64,000 nt of DNA from Ignatzschineria sp. (GCA_030150405.1 JASLFU010000022.1:18006-82005), one strand, 5' to 3'; numbered from the stretch's first letter, positions 17,567-26,852 are shown. Notes: generated by a model not told the origin, from the sequence alone. A program made the numbers and translations.

Positions 17567-17671
17567 GGGTTACCTTTGTAAAATTTAAAACTGTAAAGCG
17601 CAAATATGGTGTGCTACTTAAAATCTATGAATAAATGGGGAAAGACCGAATTTTTAATAGGCGTAAGTAGA

Positions 17672-17872
17672 CTACTTCAGCCCCTCTTCCTCACTCTCTT
17701 TTTTTATCTTATCCGCCTCTTTAATCGGGCGGATCTCTTCGTCAAAAAGTATTTGATGGGCTGGACCATCCATATCTTCAAATTGATCTGAGCGAACCGC
17801 CCAAACAAACGCAAAACCAGCTGCTAACATGCCCACTAAGGTGAGCGGTAAGAGTATAAATAATGGACTCAT
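17672..17872 (-). CDS. ccoS: Cbb3-type cytochrome oxidase assembly protein CcoS
   Basis: 66 residues: one N-terminal membrane span (LFILLPLTLVGMLAAGFAFVW) followed by AVRSDQFEDMDGPAHQILFD, the CcoS hallmark. It is needed for cofactor insertion into the cbb3 oxidase. Its ATG overlaps the ccoI stop (ATGA), indicating translational coupling. Confidence 0.95.
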   Translation of the reverse strand: MSPLFILLPLTLVGMLAAGFAFVWAVRSDQFEDMDGPAHQILFDEEIRPIKEADKIKKESEEEGLK

Positions 17873-20337
17873 GCTTCCTCTCGATTATCTCGAATGCGTA
17901 AGGTATTGCCGACGACTAAAAGGGAGCTCATGCTCATCCCTAGCGCCGCCATCCAAGGTAGAATAACACCAAACATCGCCACGGGAATAGCGATAAGGTT
18001 ATAAGATAATGCCCAAATTAAATTTTGGGTAATAATTTTATCAGTACGTTTTGCAAGACGCACCCCGTCAATTAATGGCATTAGACGATTATCGGTCATT
18101 AAGATCATATCTGCAGTAGATTGTGCAAGAAGTGCGCCCTGACCAATGGCAATCGAGACATCGGCTTTAGCTAAAACGGGACCATCATTGATACCATCTC
18201 CAAGCATTGCTACGATTTTGCCCTCTTTCTGTAGCTTTTCTACATACCGAAGTTTATCTTCTGGTAGGAGATCTCCCTGAGCATCTTCAATATTTAATGT
18301 TTCATTAAAGAGATCTACAGTGGTTTGACGGTCGCCACTTAATATATGCAAATTATATCCTGATTCTTGCAGCTTCTCGATAACTGCTTCGGTATCCTGC
18401 TTAAGGCTATCATGGAGAGAAAACGCAGCTAATAGCTCTTGCTCTCTACCTAAACCGACCCAAAGCCCATTACCAAATAGGCGTGCTTTCCCCTCTAAAT
18501 CGAACCAATCTAAACGTCCAATCTTAAAGGTCTCTCCGCCTATCTTTCCGATAATACCTTTTCCAACAATATTTTCGGTCTCTTCTAACGCAGGAAGTTT
18601 TACCTCATGATCTAAAACCCACTTATGGAAACCATAAGCAATCGGGTGATTGGAAGTGCTCTCTAAAGTGGCGGCAATTGTGAGTAACTCCTCTTGGTTA
18701 TACTGTTCTGTAAAGAGTTTTACCGCATCGATAGTGAGCTTCCCTTCGGTAAGGGTGCCTGTTTTATCAAAAACCACATCGGTAATTTTCCCTAAAGTCT
18801 CTAAGGCCCCTGCCCGAGTGGCAATCAGTCCCTTTTCAATGATAGCTTGATTTCCCGCACTTAAAGCAGAAGGGGTTGCCAGCGCTAATGCACAAGGGCA
18901 AGAAACCACTAATACGGTAAGAGTTACCGCAAATGCTCGGGAAGGGTCAATAAAGTTATACCAAACAATAAAAGTTCCGATACAGGCGAGAATGAGGCCT
19001 AAAACAAAATAGGTCGAAATAATATCGGCAAGTTTGGCGATGCGGGGTTTTTCACTCATTGAGCGATCAATTAAGCGGGACATTTGGGAGAGAACTGTCT
19101 CTGCCCCTACTTGGGTAACCTTCATTCTTAAAGGCTGTTCATAGTTGACTGCGCCCCCTATTAATTTATCGCCTCGATGCTTCTCTAGTGGCATACTCTC
19201 CCCTGAGAGTAAAGATTCATCCACCATTGCAATCTCATCTAAGAGTTCGCCATCAATAGGAATACTATCCCCCGGCTTAATTTGTAGAATATCCCCCACA
19301 TTTAAACGATTTGTAGAGACAAGTTCGGTAGAGCCATCTTCATTAATACGCTCGGCGAAATGGGGTTTAAGTTTTAGAATATCATCGGAAATTAAAAGAG
19401 ATTTATGGCGGGCATTTGTCTCTAATACTCGGGCTCCTAAAAGAAGAAAGGCAAACATGGTTACCCCTTCATAATAGGTTTCCCCAGTTCCGGTAATCGT
19501 ATTATAAGCGCTCCAAAGCGTACCTAAAATTAAGGCTAAGGAGACATTCACATTCATACTTAGCCGTTTATTTTTAAGATCATAATAGGCGGCTTTATAG
19601 AAACTACGGCTAGAATAAGTGACGCAAGGAATGGTAGCAAAAAGGCTAAACCAACGGAGTAGATGGTAAGAGCTGTCGCTCATATCTTCTGAATAATAGC
19701 CGAAATAGAGCGCAACAGAAACCGTCATGACCTGCATAGAAAAGAGCGCAGCAATACCGAAATCAATAAGAAGTGAGCGCCACTCTTTTTTCAGTTTCTT
19801 CTGCTGTACCTGCTCATCATATGGCGTGCCTTGGAAACCCAAATTCAGAATTTCAATCAAAACTTCAGAAATTTTAATCTTTTCAGGATCAAAGCTTAAA
19901 TGGGCCCGGTGAGTGGTGAGATTAATATCGAAGCGCTCGACCCCCGGCATACTCTTAATGGCATGCTCAAGTAGCCAGACACAAGCTGCACAGACAATAT
20001 TATCTAAAATGAGATAGGCCTCATGGAGTACCTTGCCCTCTTTTGTTGTGGAGGTGAAGATAAATTGGCTCGCAATATCGGGATGATCATAAAAATGCAT
20101 CTCTTGCCGCAATTCTTCGGGAATCAGTTCAGAGACTGCATCTGGCCTTACAGCTGCATCTGTACGATAATCATAATATTTTGTTAAACCTGAATCAGCA
20201 ATCATCTCTGCTACAGCTTTACATCCCGCACAACACATCGGTTTTGGCTCATCATTGATCGTAGCAAAAAAGGGTGGCGTCCCTTTAATAGGAAGCTCAC
20301 AATGGTAGCAGAGTGTTAAATCAGCAGTTTCCGACAT
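17869..20337 (-). CDS. ccoI: Cu+-exporting P1B-type ATPase of cbb3 oxidase assembly
   Basis: 822 residues. An N-terminal metal-binding ribbon (CYHCELPI, CCAGCKAV) precedes a heavy-metal-associated domain (CAACVWLLE). Then come membrane helices with the copper-path motif CPCALALATPSA, the phosphorylation site DKTGTLTEG, and the hinge GDGINDGP. It delivers copper to the CuB centre of CcoN (known for the CcoI/FixI branch). A TATAAT at 20380-20385 on the minus strand is a possible -10 element; a terminator just upstream (20458-20483) separates it from fixH. It is coupled to ccoS. Confidence 0.95.
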   Translation of the reverse strand: MSETADLTLCYHCELPIKGTPPFFATINDEPKPMCCAGCKAVAEMIADSGLTKYYDYRTDAAVRPDAVSELIPEELRQEMHFYDHPDIASQFIFTSTTKEGKVLHEAYLILDNIVCAACVWLLEHAIKSMPGVERFDINLTTHRAHLSFDPEKIKISEVLIEILNLGFQGTPYDEQVQQKKLKKEWRSLLIDFGIAALFSMQVMTVSVALYFGYYSEDMSDSSYHLLRWFSLFATIPCVTYSSRSFYKAAYYDLKNKRLSMNVNVSLALILGTLWSAYNTITGTGETYYEGVTMFAFLLLGARVLETNARHKSLLISDDILKLKPHFAERINEDGSTELVSTNRLNVGDILQIKPGDSIPIDGELLDEIAMVDESLLSGESMPLEKHRGDKLIGGAVNYEQPLRMKVTQVGAETVLSQMSRLIDRSMSEKPRIAKLADIISTYFVLGLILACIGTFIVWYNFIDPSRAFAVTLTVLVVSCPCALALATPSALSAGNQAIIEKGLIATRAGALETLGKITDVVFDKTGTLTEGKLTIDAVKLFTEQYNQEELLTIAATLESTSNHPIAYGFHKWVLDHEVKLPALEETENIVGKGIIGKIGGETFKIGRLDWFDLEGKARLFGNGLWVGLGREQELLAAFSLHDSLKQDTEAVIEKLQESGYNLHILSGDRQTTVDLFNETLNIEDAQGDLLPEDKLRYVEKLQKEGKIVAMLGDGINDGPVLAKADVSIAIGQGALLAQSTADMILMTDNRLMPLIDGVRLAKRTDKIITQNLIWALSYNLIAIPVAMFGVILPWMAALGMSMSSLLVVGNTLRIRDNREEA

Positions 20338-20457
20338 ATTATTTCGATAAGCCTATCTAAATGTGATTCGAATGATAAAATTATAATCGAAAATGAATAA
20401 ATTAACCGCAAGAATAGTTAGCAATTTGCAAGTTCGATCTATAAAAAATCTTTTCAT

Positions 20458-20483
20458 AAAAAAGGGCTACTAAATGTAGCCCT
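20458..20483 (-). terminator. Terminator after fixH
   Basis: On the minus strand, GGGCTAC-ATTTA-GTAGCCC followed by TTTTTT. It ends the ccoG-fixH transcript before ccoI. Confidence 0.85.
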
Positions 20484-20541
20484 CCTAATTTCATTAAGCG
20501 TTAAAAATATCGTCATCTATAACGCTTATTTATCACCCCAT

Positions 20542-21393
20542 TTAACGTTTATTCCAGTTACGGTGGCGACGTAATTTACCCCCTAAATCACACTCTTGAT
20601 CTTCTGGGCAGTTAATGATTGTTCTCCCGACAAGTTCATGAGTATCTTCACCACGCTCAATATTGAGTTCAAGCTCCCAAGGACCAAAACGCTCAAACTT
20701 CACTGGAACAGAGTAAAGACCAGGCTCAATCATCTCGAGCTGATAAGTACGATTCAACTCCTGCTCTGCTGAACGGGTAAAATGCGCTGTAACTTTTGCA
20801 TTACTGACCGGCTCATCAAAACGATCTAATAAACTTAAGACAAAATAGTTATCCTCATTTTGATAGATCTTTTCGGCAAATCCGAAATTGAGCTGCCAGC
20901 CCCGCTTTTCCTGCTCAATAAGGCGGCGTTGGTACTCATTGTAATATGCCTCTTTTTTATGGTAGGCATTGGGGACTTCCCCGGGGAAACGCGTACTAAC
21001 AATCGTATCATCTTTAGAGCGCTTAAAAATTAAGCCTTTCTCCGCCATCACAACAAAAGCCCCATCAACAATCACTAAGACTAAGAAAAAGCCTAAAATA
21101 GTAATAGGAGCCCAGTGCATACGCTTACCATCTTTACCTCGTAACGCTTTTGTCCCCCCCGAAGCGATAAGATAATAAGCAAAAGAAGCGACTAAGTTAC
21201 AAGTGATATAGAGCGTAAAAACATCGCCCCCTCTCCACCGAATGATGGAGAAAGGAACGATAACCGCAATACTCATTAATGCTGTAATACTCGCCGCTTG
21301 TAGCGGAGTAAAACGGAGTAAGCGATTTAAGATCAGAGCAATTATGATCGTTAAAGCCACTCCAAGGAGCATTATCGAGACAGTTTCATACAT
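20542..21393 (-). CDS. FixH-family protein with extra N-terminal membrane region
   Basis: 283 residues, well above the roughly 150-180 usual for FixH. Residues 1-110 hold about four hydrophobic segments (MLLGVALTIIIALILNRLL, LMSIAVIVPFSII and others). The FixH-like part follows: a membrane anchor (ITILGFFLVLVIVDGAFVVMA), VSTRFPGEVPNAYHKKEAYYN, and a periplasmic beta-rich domain (PVSNAKVTAHFTR, PGLYSVPVKFERFGPWELEL). FixH works with CcoI and CcoG in cbb3 assembly. The gene follows ccoG by 14 bases. The extra N-terminal domain may be a fused assembly partner; I do not recognise it. A Lys/Arg-rich tail ends the protein. Confidence 0.8.
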   Translation of the reverse strand: MYETVSIMLLGVALTIIIALILNRLLRFTPLQAASITALMSIAVIVPFSIIRWRGGDVFTLYITCNLVASFAYYLIASGGTKALRGKDGKRMHWAPITILGFFLVLVIVDGAFVVMAEKGLIFKRSKDDTIVSTRFPGEVPNAYHKKEAYYNEYQRRLIEQEKRGWQLNFGFAEKIYQNEDNYFVLSLLDRFDEPVSNAKVTAHFTRSAEQELNRTYQLEMIEPGLYSVPVKFERFGPWELELNIERGEDTHELVGRTIINCPEDQECDLGGKLRRHRNWNKR

Positions 21394-21407
21394 AATTTAA
21401 TCAATCC

Positions 21408-22853
21408 TTATTTGGTTAAAAAGATCGACTTAATCTCTTGCTCTTCAACAAGTTCGCCCGTATCTGCATTTGTTACTCTGATAACAAAAGTCACATGGCC
21501 TGTAGGCTCGACTTCCTTATCTTTGAGTACAAAGGCATTAAGTGCGATTCGTTTGCCAGGCTCAAGTTTATAGTCGTTAAACTTCATATTAAGCTCGTAA
21601 CCCTCATCAAGCAACTCAACGTGAACATTTTGTGGTTCAAGAGTCAGGTTGTTGAACTTCATCTCGTAACTATTTTGTAAACGACCATCACTTAATACAG
21701 ATGCGGGAAGTCGTTTCGATTCAATCGTATAGTTTCCAGTATCACGATGGAGAACACTCCAAGCTAAAAGCCCGGAAACAATTAAAAGAACGATGGCATA
21801 ACCGATATTTCTTGGGCTGAAATAGTTTGTTTTCTTCCCTTCTAAGCCAGCTTCAGAGTCATAACGGATAAGACCTGTAGGATATTTCAAACTGGTCATC
21901 ATATTATGACAAGCATCGATACAAAGTCCGCAGGTAATACATCTATAGTTAATCCCATCGCGAATATCAATCCCTGCAGGACAGACCTGAACACAAAGAT
22001 CACAATCGATACAGTCACCATAGCCTTGCTCAATACGATCCTCACGTTTACGAAGACCTTTACCTGGTTTTGCACGTCCTTTTTCGCGCTCACCCCGCTT
22101 ATAGTCGTAGGTAACGATTAAAGTATCTTTATCAAACATTACGCCCTGGAAACGAGCATAGGGACACATAAAAGTACACACTTGCTCTCTAGCAAAACCT
22201 GCCATGATAAAGGTTGCTGTGGTAATAAAAGCAGTTGTTGCGTAAGCGGCAAAAGGTGCATTACCGGTAAAGAAATCGACAAAGAGTTTAGGTGCGTAAT
22301 TCCAGTAAGCGGTAAAGGTAAAACCAGACCAGAAAGCAAAGGCTAACCATAAAAACCAGGTGAGCCCCATCTTAAAGATCTTCTCCCCATTCCACTCTTG
22401 TTCATAGAGGCGCTTACGAGCATTACGATTCCCCTGCACTAAGCTTTCAATCATAATGAAAGCGTCTGTCCATAATGTTTGGAAACAGAAGTAACCGCAA
22501 AAAACACGACCTAAAATTGCCGTAACAAAAAAGAGTAAAAAGGCAAAGATCGCCAGCGCACCCGCTAACCAGAAGATATTCTGAATATCGATCGGAAGAT
22601 TGAAGATATAGTAAGTCCGATTCGGAATATCAAACAATACCGCCTGATTTAATAAGGCATCTCCCCTATCCCAAGGTACCCACGGTAATAGGAAGAAGAC
22701 GGCATAGGCTAAAAATAGAATTGCACTCTTAAAATTGCGAAATTTCCCTTTTACACTACGCGTGAAAATTGGAACTCGCTTTTCATATAGATCTGCACCT
22801 GTTGGCAAATCTCCACTGTTATTGGAAGATGGCTCTTTATTCGAATTTGTCAC
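21408..22853 (-). CDS. ccoG: Cbb3 oxidase accessory ferredoxin-type protein CcoG (RdxA/FixG)
   Basis: 481 residues. Membrane helices carry the motif GRVFCGYFCFQTLWTD near residues 115-130, followed by two cytoplasmic 4Fe-4S clusters (CIDCDLCVQVCPAGID and CITCGLCIDACH). The C-terminal Ig-like domain faces the periplasm. CcoG reduces copper for cbb3 maturation in studied bacteria. The start is GTG with AAGGA about seven bases before it; no better ATG exists. An FNR-type box lies 116 bases upstream, so it has its own anaerobic promoter separate from ccoNOQP. Confidence 0.95.
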   Translation of the reverse strand: MTNSNKEPSSNNSGDLPTGADLYEKRVPIFTRSVKGKFRNFKSAILFLAYAVFFLLPWVPWDRGDALLNQAVLFDIPNRTYYIFNLPIDIQNIFWLAGALAIFAFLLFFVTAILGRVFCGYFCFQTLWTDAFIMIESLVQGNRNARKRLYEQEWNGEKIFKMGLTWFLWLAFAFWSGFTFTAYWNYAPKLFVDFFTGNAPFAAYATTAFITTATFIMAGFAREQVCTFMCPYARFQGVMFDKDTLIVTYDYKRGEREKGRAKPGKGLRKREDRIEQGYGDCIDCDLCVQVCPAGIDIRDGINYRCITCGLCIDACHNMMTSLKYPTGLIRYDSEAGLEGKKTNYFSPRNIGYAIVLLIVSGLLAWSVLHRDTGNYTIESKRLPASVLSDGRLQNSYEMKFNNLTLEPQNVHVELLDEGYELNMKFNDYKLEPGKRIALNAFVLKDKEVEPTGHVTFVIRVTNADTGELVEEQEIKSIFLTK

Positions 22854-22968
22854 ATCAATTTCCTTATTTCCTAGGGATAAAAAAGTACAGCACTATTATA
22901 TCTTATTCAAAGATGAAGACTAAGCGTCTTAAACAAAGAAATGATATAGATTACTTATTTATATAACA

Positions 22969-22982
22969 TTGATCAAAATCTA
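22969..22982 (-). promoter_or_regulatory. FNR/ANR-type box ahead of ccoG
   Basis: Plus-strand TTGAT-CAAA-ATCTA matches the FNR consensus TTGAT-N4-ATCAA at nine of ten positions. A minus-strand TATATC (22943-22948) lies about 30 bases downstream of the box centre, as expected for a class II activated promoter. Inferred, not tested. Confidence 0.6.
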
Positions 22983-22997
22983 GTAAATTTAAGCAAT

Positions 22998-23033
22998 AAA
23001 AAAGGGTTTTTAAACCTTCGCTTAAAAACCCTT
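22998..23033 (-). terminator. Terminator after ccoP
   Basis: A 12-base stem AAGGGTTTTTAA / TTAAAAACCCTT with an 8-base loop, followed on the minus strand by TTTTTTATT. It ends the ccoNOQP operon. Confidence 0.88.
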
Positions 23034-23094
23034 CATTTTTCTATTCTACCCTAACTCACTCATCATAAGTAGACAGGTTGTAATATTATATTGA

Positions 23095-24114
23095 TTACTG
23101 ACCACCACCAAGCTGATGAACATATACTGCAAGCGCTTTAATTTGCGCAGGACTTAAACGTCCTTCCCATGCAGGCATCACACGAGGTGTAGTCTCAGGA
23201 TCAACACCGTCCCGAATTTGTGGAATAATCGCCGCTACTTTCTCTTCCTCAGTCTCGAGACTATTAATATCCACGATCTCCCAGATAGAGTCTGTTAAAT
23301 CTGGAGCCCCCATAAGTGGGTTACCCTGAGGTTTCCGAGGATCTAACTGGAAGTTAACGTGACAAGTCATACAAGCACCTTTACCGTAGAAGAGAGCCTC
23401 TCCTCTTGCTGATGCTTCATCGGGCTCATAGTTACCTGAAAGCGTTAATGTAAAGCGTGCTACATCTTCGATCTCATCTTCAGTCATAGTTAATGAACCC
23501 GCAGTCATGTTACCACGACGGCCCACACGAATCGTCTCTTCGATCTGCTCTAATGTACCTCCCCAGAGCCATGCGTTATCGGTTAAGTTAGGATACATCC
23601 CTACAACCCCGGTCGCATTTCCACCGTGACATGTTGCACAGTTATCACCGAAAAGCGCTTTACCTGCTCTTTCTGAGAATTTAGTCATCTCAGGATCTTC
23701 GAGAATCTCTTCAGTAGACATCTCCATTAAAGCGGTAAAGTTTTCATGACGTTTCATTGCTTCAGATGAGAATTGTAACTCATTAGCAAGACGTGTACGG
23801 GTGTTCCAGTTTGCTTTAACTGTTTCTGTTAAGAACTGATCTGGATTATCAGGATCTACTTGATAAGCCCCTTCACTATCTTTAACAGGTTTATTGATCT
23901 CCACTTTATAAACCCCTTTTGTAAAGGAGTTAGGTAATGGCCAAGTTGGGAAAAGAATCCAATAGCCGATGGAGAAGATTACCGTGCCATAGAAAGCAAG
24001 TAGCCACCATCTCGGGAGCGGGTTGTTATATTCTTGAAGGTCCCCATCCCACACATGTCCTGTTGTTTGACCTTCTAAGTTTTCAAAATCTTTATTATTA
24101 ATGTTGTCACTCAT
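23095..24114 (-). CDS. ccoP: Cbb3 cytochrome oxidase subunit III (dihaem cytochrome c)
   Basis: 339 residues. One N-terminal membrane helix (WWLLAFYGTVIFSIGYWI) anchors two cytochrome c domains with haem sites CATCH and CMTCH. The axial Met candidates are in AGSLTM and RVMPAWEG. It carries electrons to CcoO/CcoN in the periplasm. The start is the ATG at 24114 (MSDNINN), with GAGG nine bases upstream; the TTG five codons earlier is not used. It is the last gene of ccoNOQP. Confidence 0.96.
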   Translation of the reverse strand: MSDNINNKDFENLEGQTTGHVWDGDLQEYNNPLPRWWLLAFYGTVIFSIGYWILFPTWPLPNSFTKGVYKVEINKPVKDSEGAYQVDPDNPDQFLTETVKANWNTRTRLANELQFSSEAMKRHENFTALMEMSTEEILEDPEMTKFSERAGKALFGDNCATCHGGNATGVVGMYPNLTDNAWLWGGTLEQIEETIRVGRRGNMTAGSLTMTEDEIEDVARFTLTLSGNYEPDEASARGEALFYGKGACMTCHVNFQLDPRKPQGNPLMGAPDLTDSIWEIVDINSLETEEEKVAAIIPQIRDGVDPETTPRVMPAWEGRLSPAQIKALAVYVHQLGGGQ

Positions 24115-24159
24115 TGTGTTATTCCTCAATCATTTTGACCATGAAGCCTAAAGATGAGC

Positions 24160-24363
24160 CTATTGCTGATCTCTCTTTTTATCATCAAAGATAAAATCTT
24201 CATCATCCATAAATGGAATATAGCGATACTCGTCAAAACGTTTTTTACGTTCTTTACCAGTGAAGGTGTAGATGAGGATCCCCACAAAGGTCGTAAAGAA
24301 AATTACAGCTGCTGCTGTTTTGCTGTTACCCATATCGGTAAACCACATGAAAAAATCCATCAT
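24160..24363 (-). CDS. ccoQ: Cbb3 cytochrome oxidase small subunit CcoQ
   Basis: 67 residues with one membrane helix (AAAVIFFTTFVGILIYTF) followed by a charged tail containing DEYRYIPFMDDE. It stabilises the oxidase complex. AGGAG precedes the first of two ATG codons by eight bases. It lies between ccoO and ccoP as usual. Confidence 0.93.
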   Translation of the reverse strand: MMDFFMWFTDMGNSKTAAAVIFFTTFVGILIYTFTGKERKKRFDEYRYIPFMDDEDFIFDDKKRDQQ

Positions 24364-24385
24364 CTACATCTCTCCTATCTGATTA

Positions 24386-25213
24386 TTAACGGAATTCACT
24401 AAATTCAACGCCCTGGTCTTCTTTAAACTCAACCATCGTACCTAATACCTGAAGGTAAGCTACAATCGCATCCATCTGCGTTAAACGCTCAGGATTCATA
24501 TCGAAATTACCCTCTTTCGCTTGTGCTTCAAGGTTTTCGATTGCTAAGTCGATCACTAACATATTGGCAACTTCTAAGCCGAAGCGCTCGATATTAGCTT
24601 CATACTCTTCTTGAGTTTTTGAATAAGGAATACCTGCGATACGTGCTGCTTTCATGTGCTCTTTAAGATCTGCGTAATGAAGATCTCTTTCAAGCAACCA
24701 TGGATAGCGTGGCATGATTGAATCGGGTACACGGCTCTTTGGATCAACTAAGTGGTCAACATGCCACTGGTTATCCATTTTGCCACCTACGCGTGCTAAG
24801 TCAGGACCAATACGGCGTGAACCCCACTGGAACGGCTTATCAAATTGCGATTCTGCCGCAAGGGAGTAGTGACCGTAGCGGTTGAACTCATCCTGCATAG
24901 GACGGATCTGCTGTGAGTGACAGTTATAACAACCTTCTGCTACATAGATATTGCGACCTAAAAACTCTAAAGGAGTATAAGGACGAATCGCATCTACTTC
25001 GCGAGTTACCATCACTGGATTACCATCTTCATCGAAAACTGGCTGTAGATTTTCATCTAACTTCGGCTCGGTGATCTCTTTTTTCACCTCTTCGATCGTG
25101 CCATCGATGTAGAAGAGAGGAACTACCTCAATTAATCCTCCGATACTAATAATAACTAGCGTAAAGAGGAGTAATAATCCTGCGTTTTTCTCTAAACGTT
25201 CATGTTTAATCAT
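24386..25213 (-). CDS. ccoO: Cbb3 cytochrome oxidase subunit II (monohaem cytochrome c)
   Basis: 275 residues, longer than the roughly 200 common in Pseudomonas. An N-terminal membrane helix (LLLLFTLVIISIGGLIEVVPLF) is followed by an acidic insert of about 25 residues (around residues 45-70). Then come the haem site CYNCH, RYGHYSLAAE, GPDLARVGGK and the Met ligand region IMPRYPWL. The C-terminal helix carries DAIVAYLQVLGT. The insert is predicted to face the periplasm; its role is unknown. AAGGAG precedes the ATG. Confidence 0.95.
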   Translation of the reverse strand: MIKHERLEKNAGLLLLFTLVIISIGGLIEVVPLFYIDGTIEEVKKEITEPKLDENLQPVFDEDGNPVMVTREVDAIRPYTPLEFLGRNIYVAEGCYNCHSQQIRPMQDEFNRYGHYSLAAESQFDKPFQWGSRRIGPDLARVGGKMDNQWHVDHLVDPKSRVPDSIMPRYPWLLERDLHYADLKEHMKAARIAGIPYSKTQEEYEANIERFGLEVANMLVIDLAIENLEAQAKEGNFDMNPERLTQMDAIVAYLQVLGTMVEFKEDQGVEFSEFR

Positions 25214-25227
25214 TTAAATATATCTCC

Positions 25228-26685
25228 TTAAGCGTGCGCTGTAGCAGTAGGAATTTGAGCGTTACTGTCTGCTTGTTCGCGTGAACCGATAATCATAGTC
25301 ATAGCAAAGTTGATGATCATGATTACTGCACCGAGTAAGAAGAGACCGCCACCAATCGCTCTAAAGATGTAAGGGGTATGCATGAATTTAACAGTTTCGA
25401 TAAATTCAAATAGAAGCGTACCGTACTCAGGATCAAATGCACGGAGCATCATCCCTTGACCAATACCTGCCACCCAGAGAGATACGATATATACAACAAT
25501 ACCGATCGTCGCTAACCAGAAGTGTGCAAAGATGAGACGCTCACTATAGATCTTCGCGCCAAATACGCGTGGAACCATATGGTAGAGCGAACCGAATGTG
25601 ATCATTGCTACCCAACCAAGGGCTCCTGAGTGAACGTGACCTACTGTCCAGTCTGTATAGTGCGATAATGCGTTAACTGAACGTAAGCTCATGAGAGGAC
25701 CTTCAAACGTACTCATACCGTAGAATGAAAGTGCAACAACCATAAAGCGGATAATTGGGTTAGTACGGATAGTATCCCATGCACCTGAAAGCGTCATAAT
25801 CCCGTTGATCATTCCACCCCATGAAGGGAGAAGAAGAAGAATCGAGAATGTTGCTGAAAGTGATGAAACCCAGTCGGGTAATGAAGTCCAGTGTAAGTGA
25901 TGCGCACCTGCCCACATGTAGAGGAAGGTTAACGCCCAGAAGTGAACAATTGAGAGACGATATGAATAAACAGGACGTCCTGCTTCTTTGGGTACGAAGT
26001 AGTACATCATTCCTAAGAACGCAACTGTAAGAATGAATCCTACCGCGTTATGACCATACCACCACTGAACCATCGCATCTTGTACACCACTGAATAAGTT
26101 GTACGATTTAAGACCTGCAGCGCCAAATACTGGAATCGTGAGGTTATTAAATACGTGAAGAAGTGTAGTTGCTAGGATGAATGCTAAATAGAACCAGTTA
26201 GCTACATAGATGTGCTTCTGCTTACGACGTAAAATAGTGTTGATAAACACCCAGAAGTAAGAGAGCCAAATCACCGCTACTGCCCAGTCAAAGATCCACT
26301 CAAACTCAGCGTATTCTTTACCTTGCGTGTAGCCCATCATGTAGGAGATTGGAACTAATGTGAATACAATCGTCCAACCGATCCAAACGAAGTAAGCAAG
26401 CATTGGATATGCGAGGCGCACCTGACAAGTTCTTTGCACAACATAGAATGAGGTACCGATGAGCGCAGAGCCCCCCATACCGAAAATCACTAACGTTGTG
26501 TGAACGGGACGAAGACGTCCGAAAGAGAGTGCTGGAGAATCAAAGTTTAACACTGGCCATGTTAACTCTAATGCTGCCCACAGTCCCGCCGATAATCCTA
26601 GTGCTCCGAAAAACAGAGTACTAATTACGAGACCACGGATCACTCCGTACTCGTAACGATCATGAAGACTTTTAGTATGTCCCAT
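25228..26685 (-). CDS. ccoN: Cbb3 cytochrome oxidase catalytic subunit I
   Basis: 485 residues, 12 membrane helices, haem b and b3-CuB catalytic core. Ligand regions include FGRLRPVHTTLVIFGMGG, WWYGHNAVGFILTVAFLG, AGAHHLHWTSLPDW and WTVGHVHSGALGWV. This is the high-affinity oxidase used at low oxygen. The start is the ATG at 26685 (MGHTKSL), with GGGGG five bases upstream; an upstream in-frame TTG at 26706 is less likely. First gene of ccoNOQP, with an FNR-type box about 100 bases before the start. Confidence 0.97.
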   Translation of the reverse strand: MGHTKSLHDRYEYGVIRGLVISTLFFGALGLSAGLWAALELTWPVLNFDSPALSFGRLRPVHTTLVIFGMGGSALIGTSFYVVQRTCQVRLAYPMLAYFVWIGWTIVFTLVPISYMMGYTQGKEYAEFEWIFDWAVAVIWLSYFWVFINTILRRKQKHIYVANWFYLAFILATTLLHVFNNLTIPVFGAAGLKSYNLFSGVQDAMVQWWYGHNAVGFILTVAFLGMMYYFVPKEAGRPVYSYRLSIVHFWALTFLYMWAGAHHLHWTSLPDWVSSLSATFSILLLLPSWGGMINGIMTLSGAWDTIRTNPIIRFMVVALSFYGMSTFEGPLMSLRSVNALSHYTDWTVGHVHSGALGWVAMITFGSLYHMVPRVFGAKIYSERLIFAHFWLATIGIVVYIVSLWVAGIGQGMMLRAFDPEYGTLLFEFIETVKFMHTPYIFRAIGGGLFLLGAVIMIINFAMTMIIGSREQADSNAQIPTATAHA

Positions 26686-26754
26686 AGTTCCCCCAAAAAT
26701 TAACAAACATCATAAATCATCCCATCAATGTTAAAATAAATATCGTGTGACCAT

Positions 26755-26795
26755 ATCTTACAAGAATCAAGCTTTTAAATCTTGATATCTGTCAA
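26755..26795 (-). promoter_or_regulatory. FNR/ANR-dependent promoter of ccoNOQP
   Basis: The box at 26782-26795 reads TTGAC-AGAT-ATCAA on the minus strand, a full match to the degenerate consensus TTGAY-N4-RTCAA. A -10-like TAAGAT lies at 26755-26760, 31 bases from the box centre, the spacing of class II FNR activation. Oxygen-limited induction of the oxidase is inferred. Confidence 0.72.
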
Positions 26796-26810
26796 ATATA
26801 AAAGACGTAA

Positions 26811-26837
26811 AAGGCCCTGCCCGATACTTAGGCAGGC
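26811..26837 (-). terminator. Probable terminator after dgt
   Basis: CCTGCC / GGCAGG stem with a 9-base loop, followed on the minus strand by GCCTTTT. The T-run is short and the hairpin sits only 16 bases after the dgt stop. Confidence 0.5.
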
Positions 26838-26852
26838 ACTATTTAACAAGAG

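Noticed and set aside
24127..24129. TTG start for ccoP five codons upstream
   Set aside because: The ATG at 24114 has GAGG at proper spacing, and that GAGG overlaps the TTG codon region itself.
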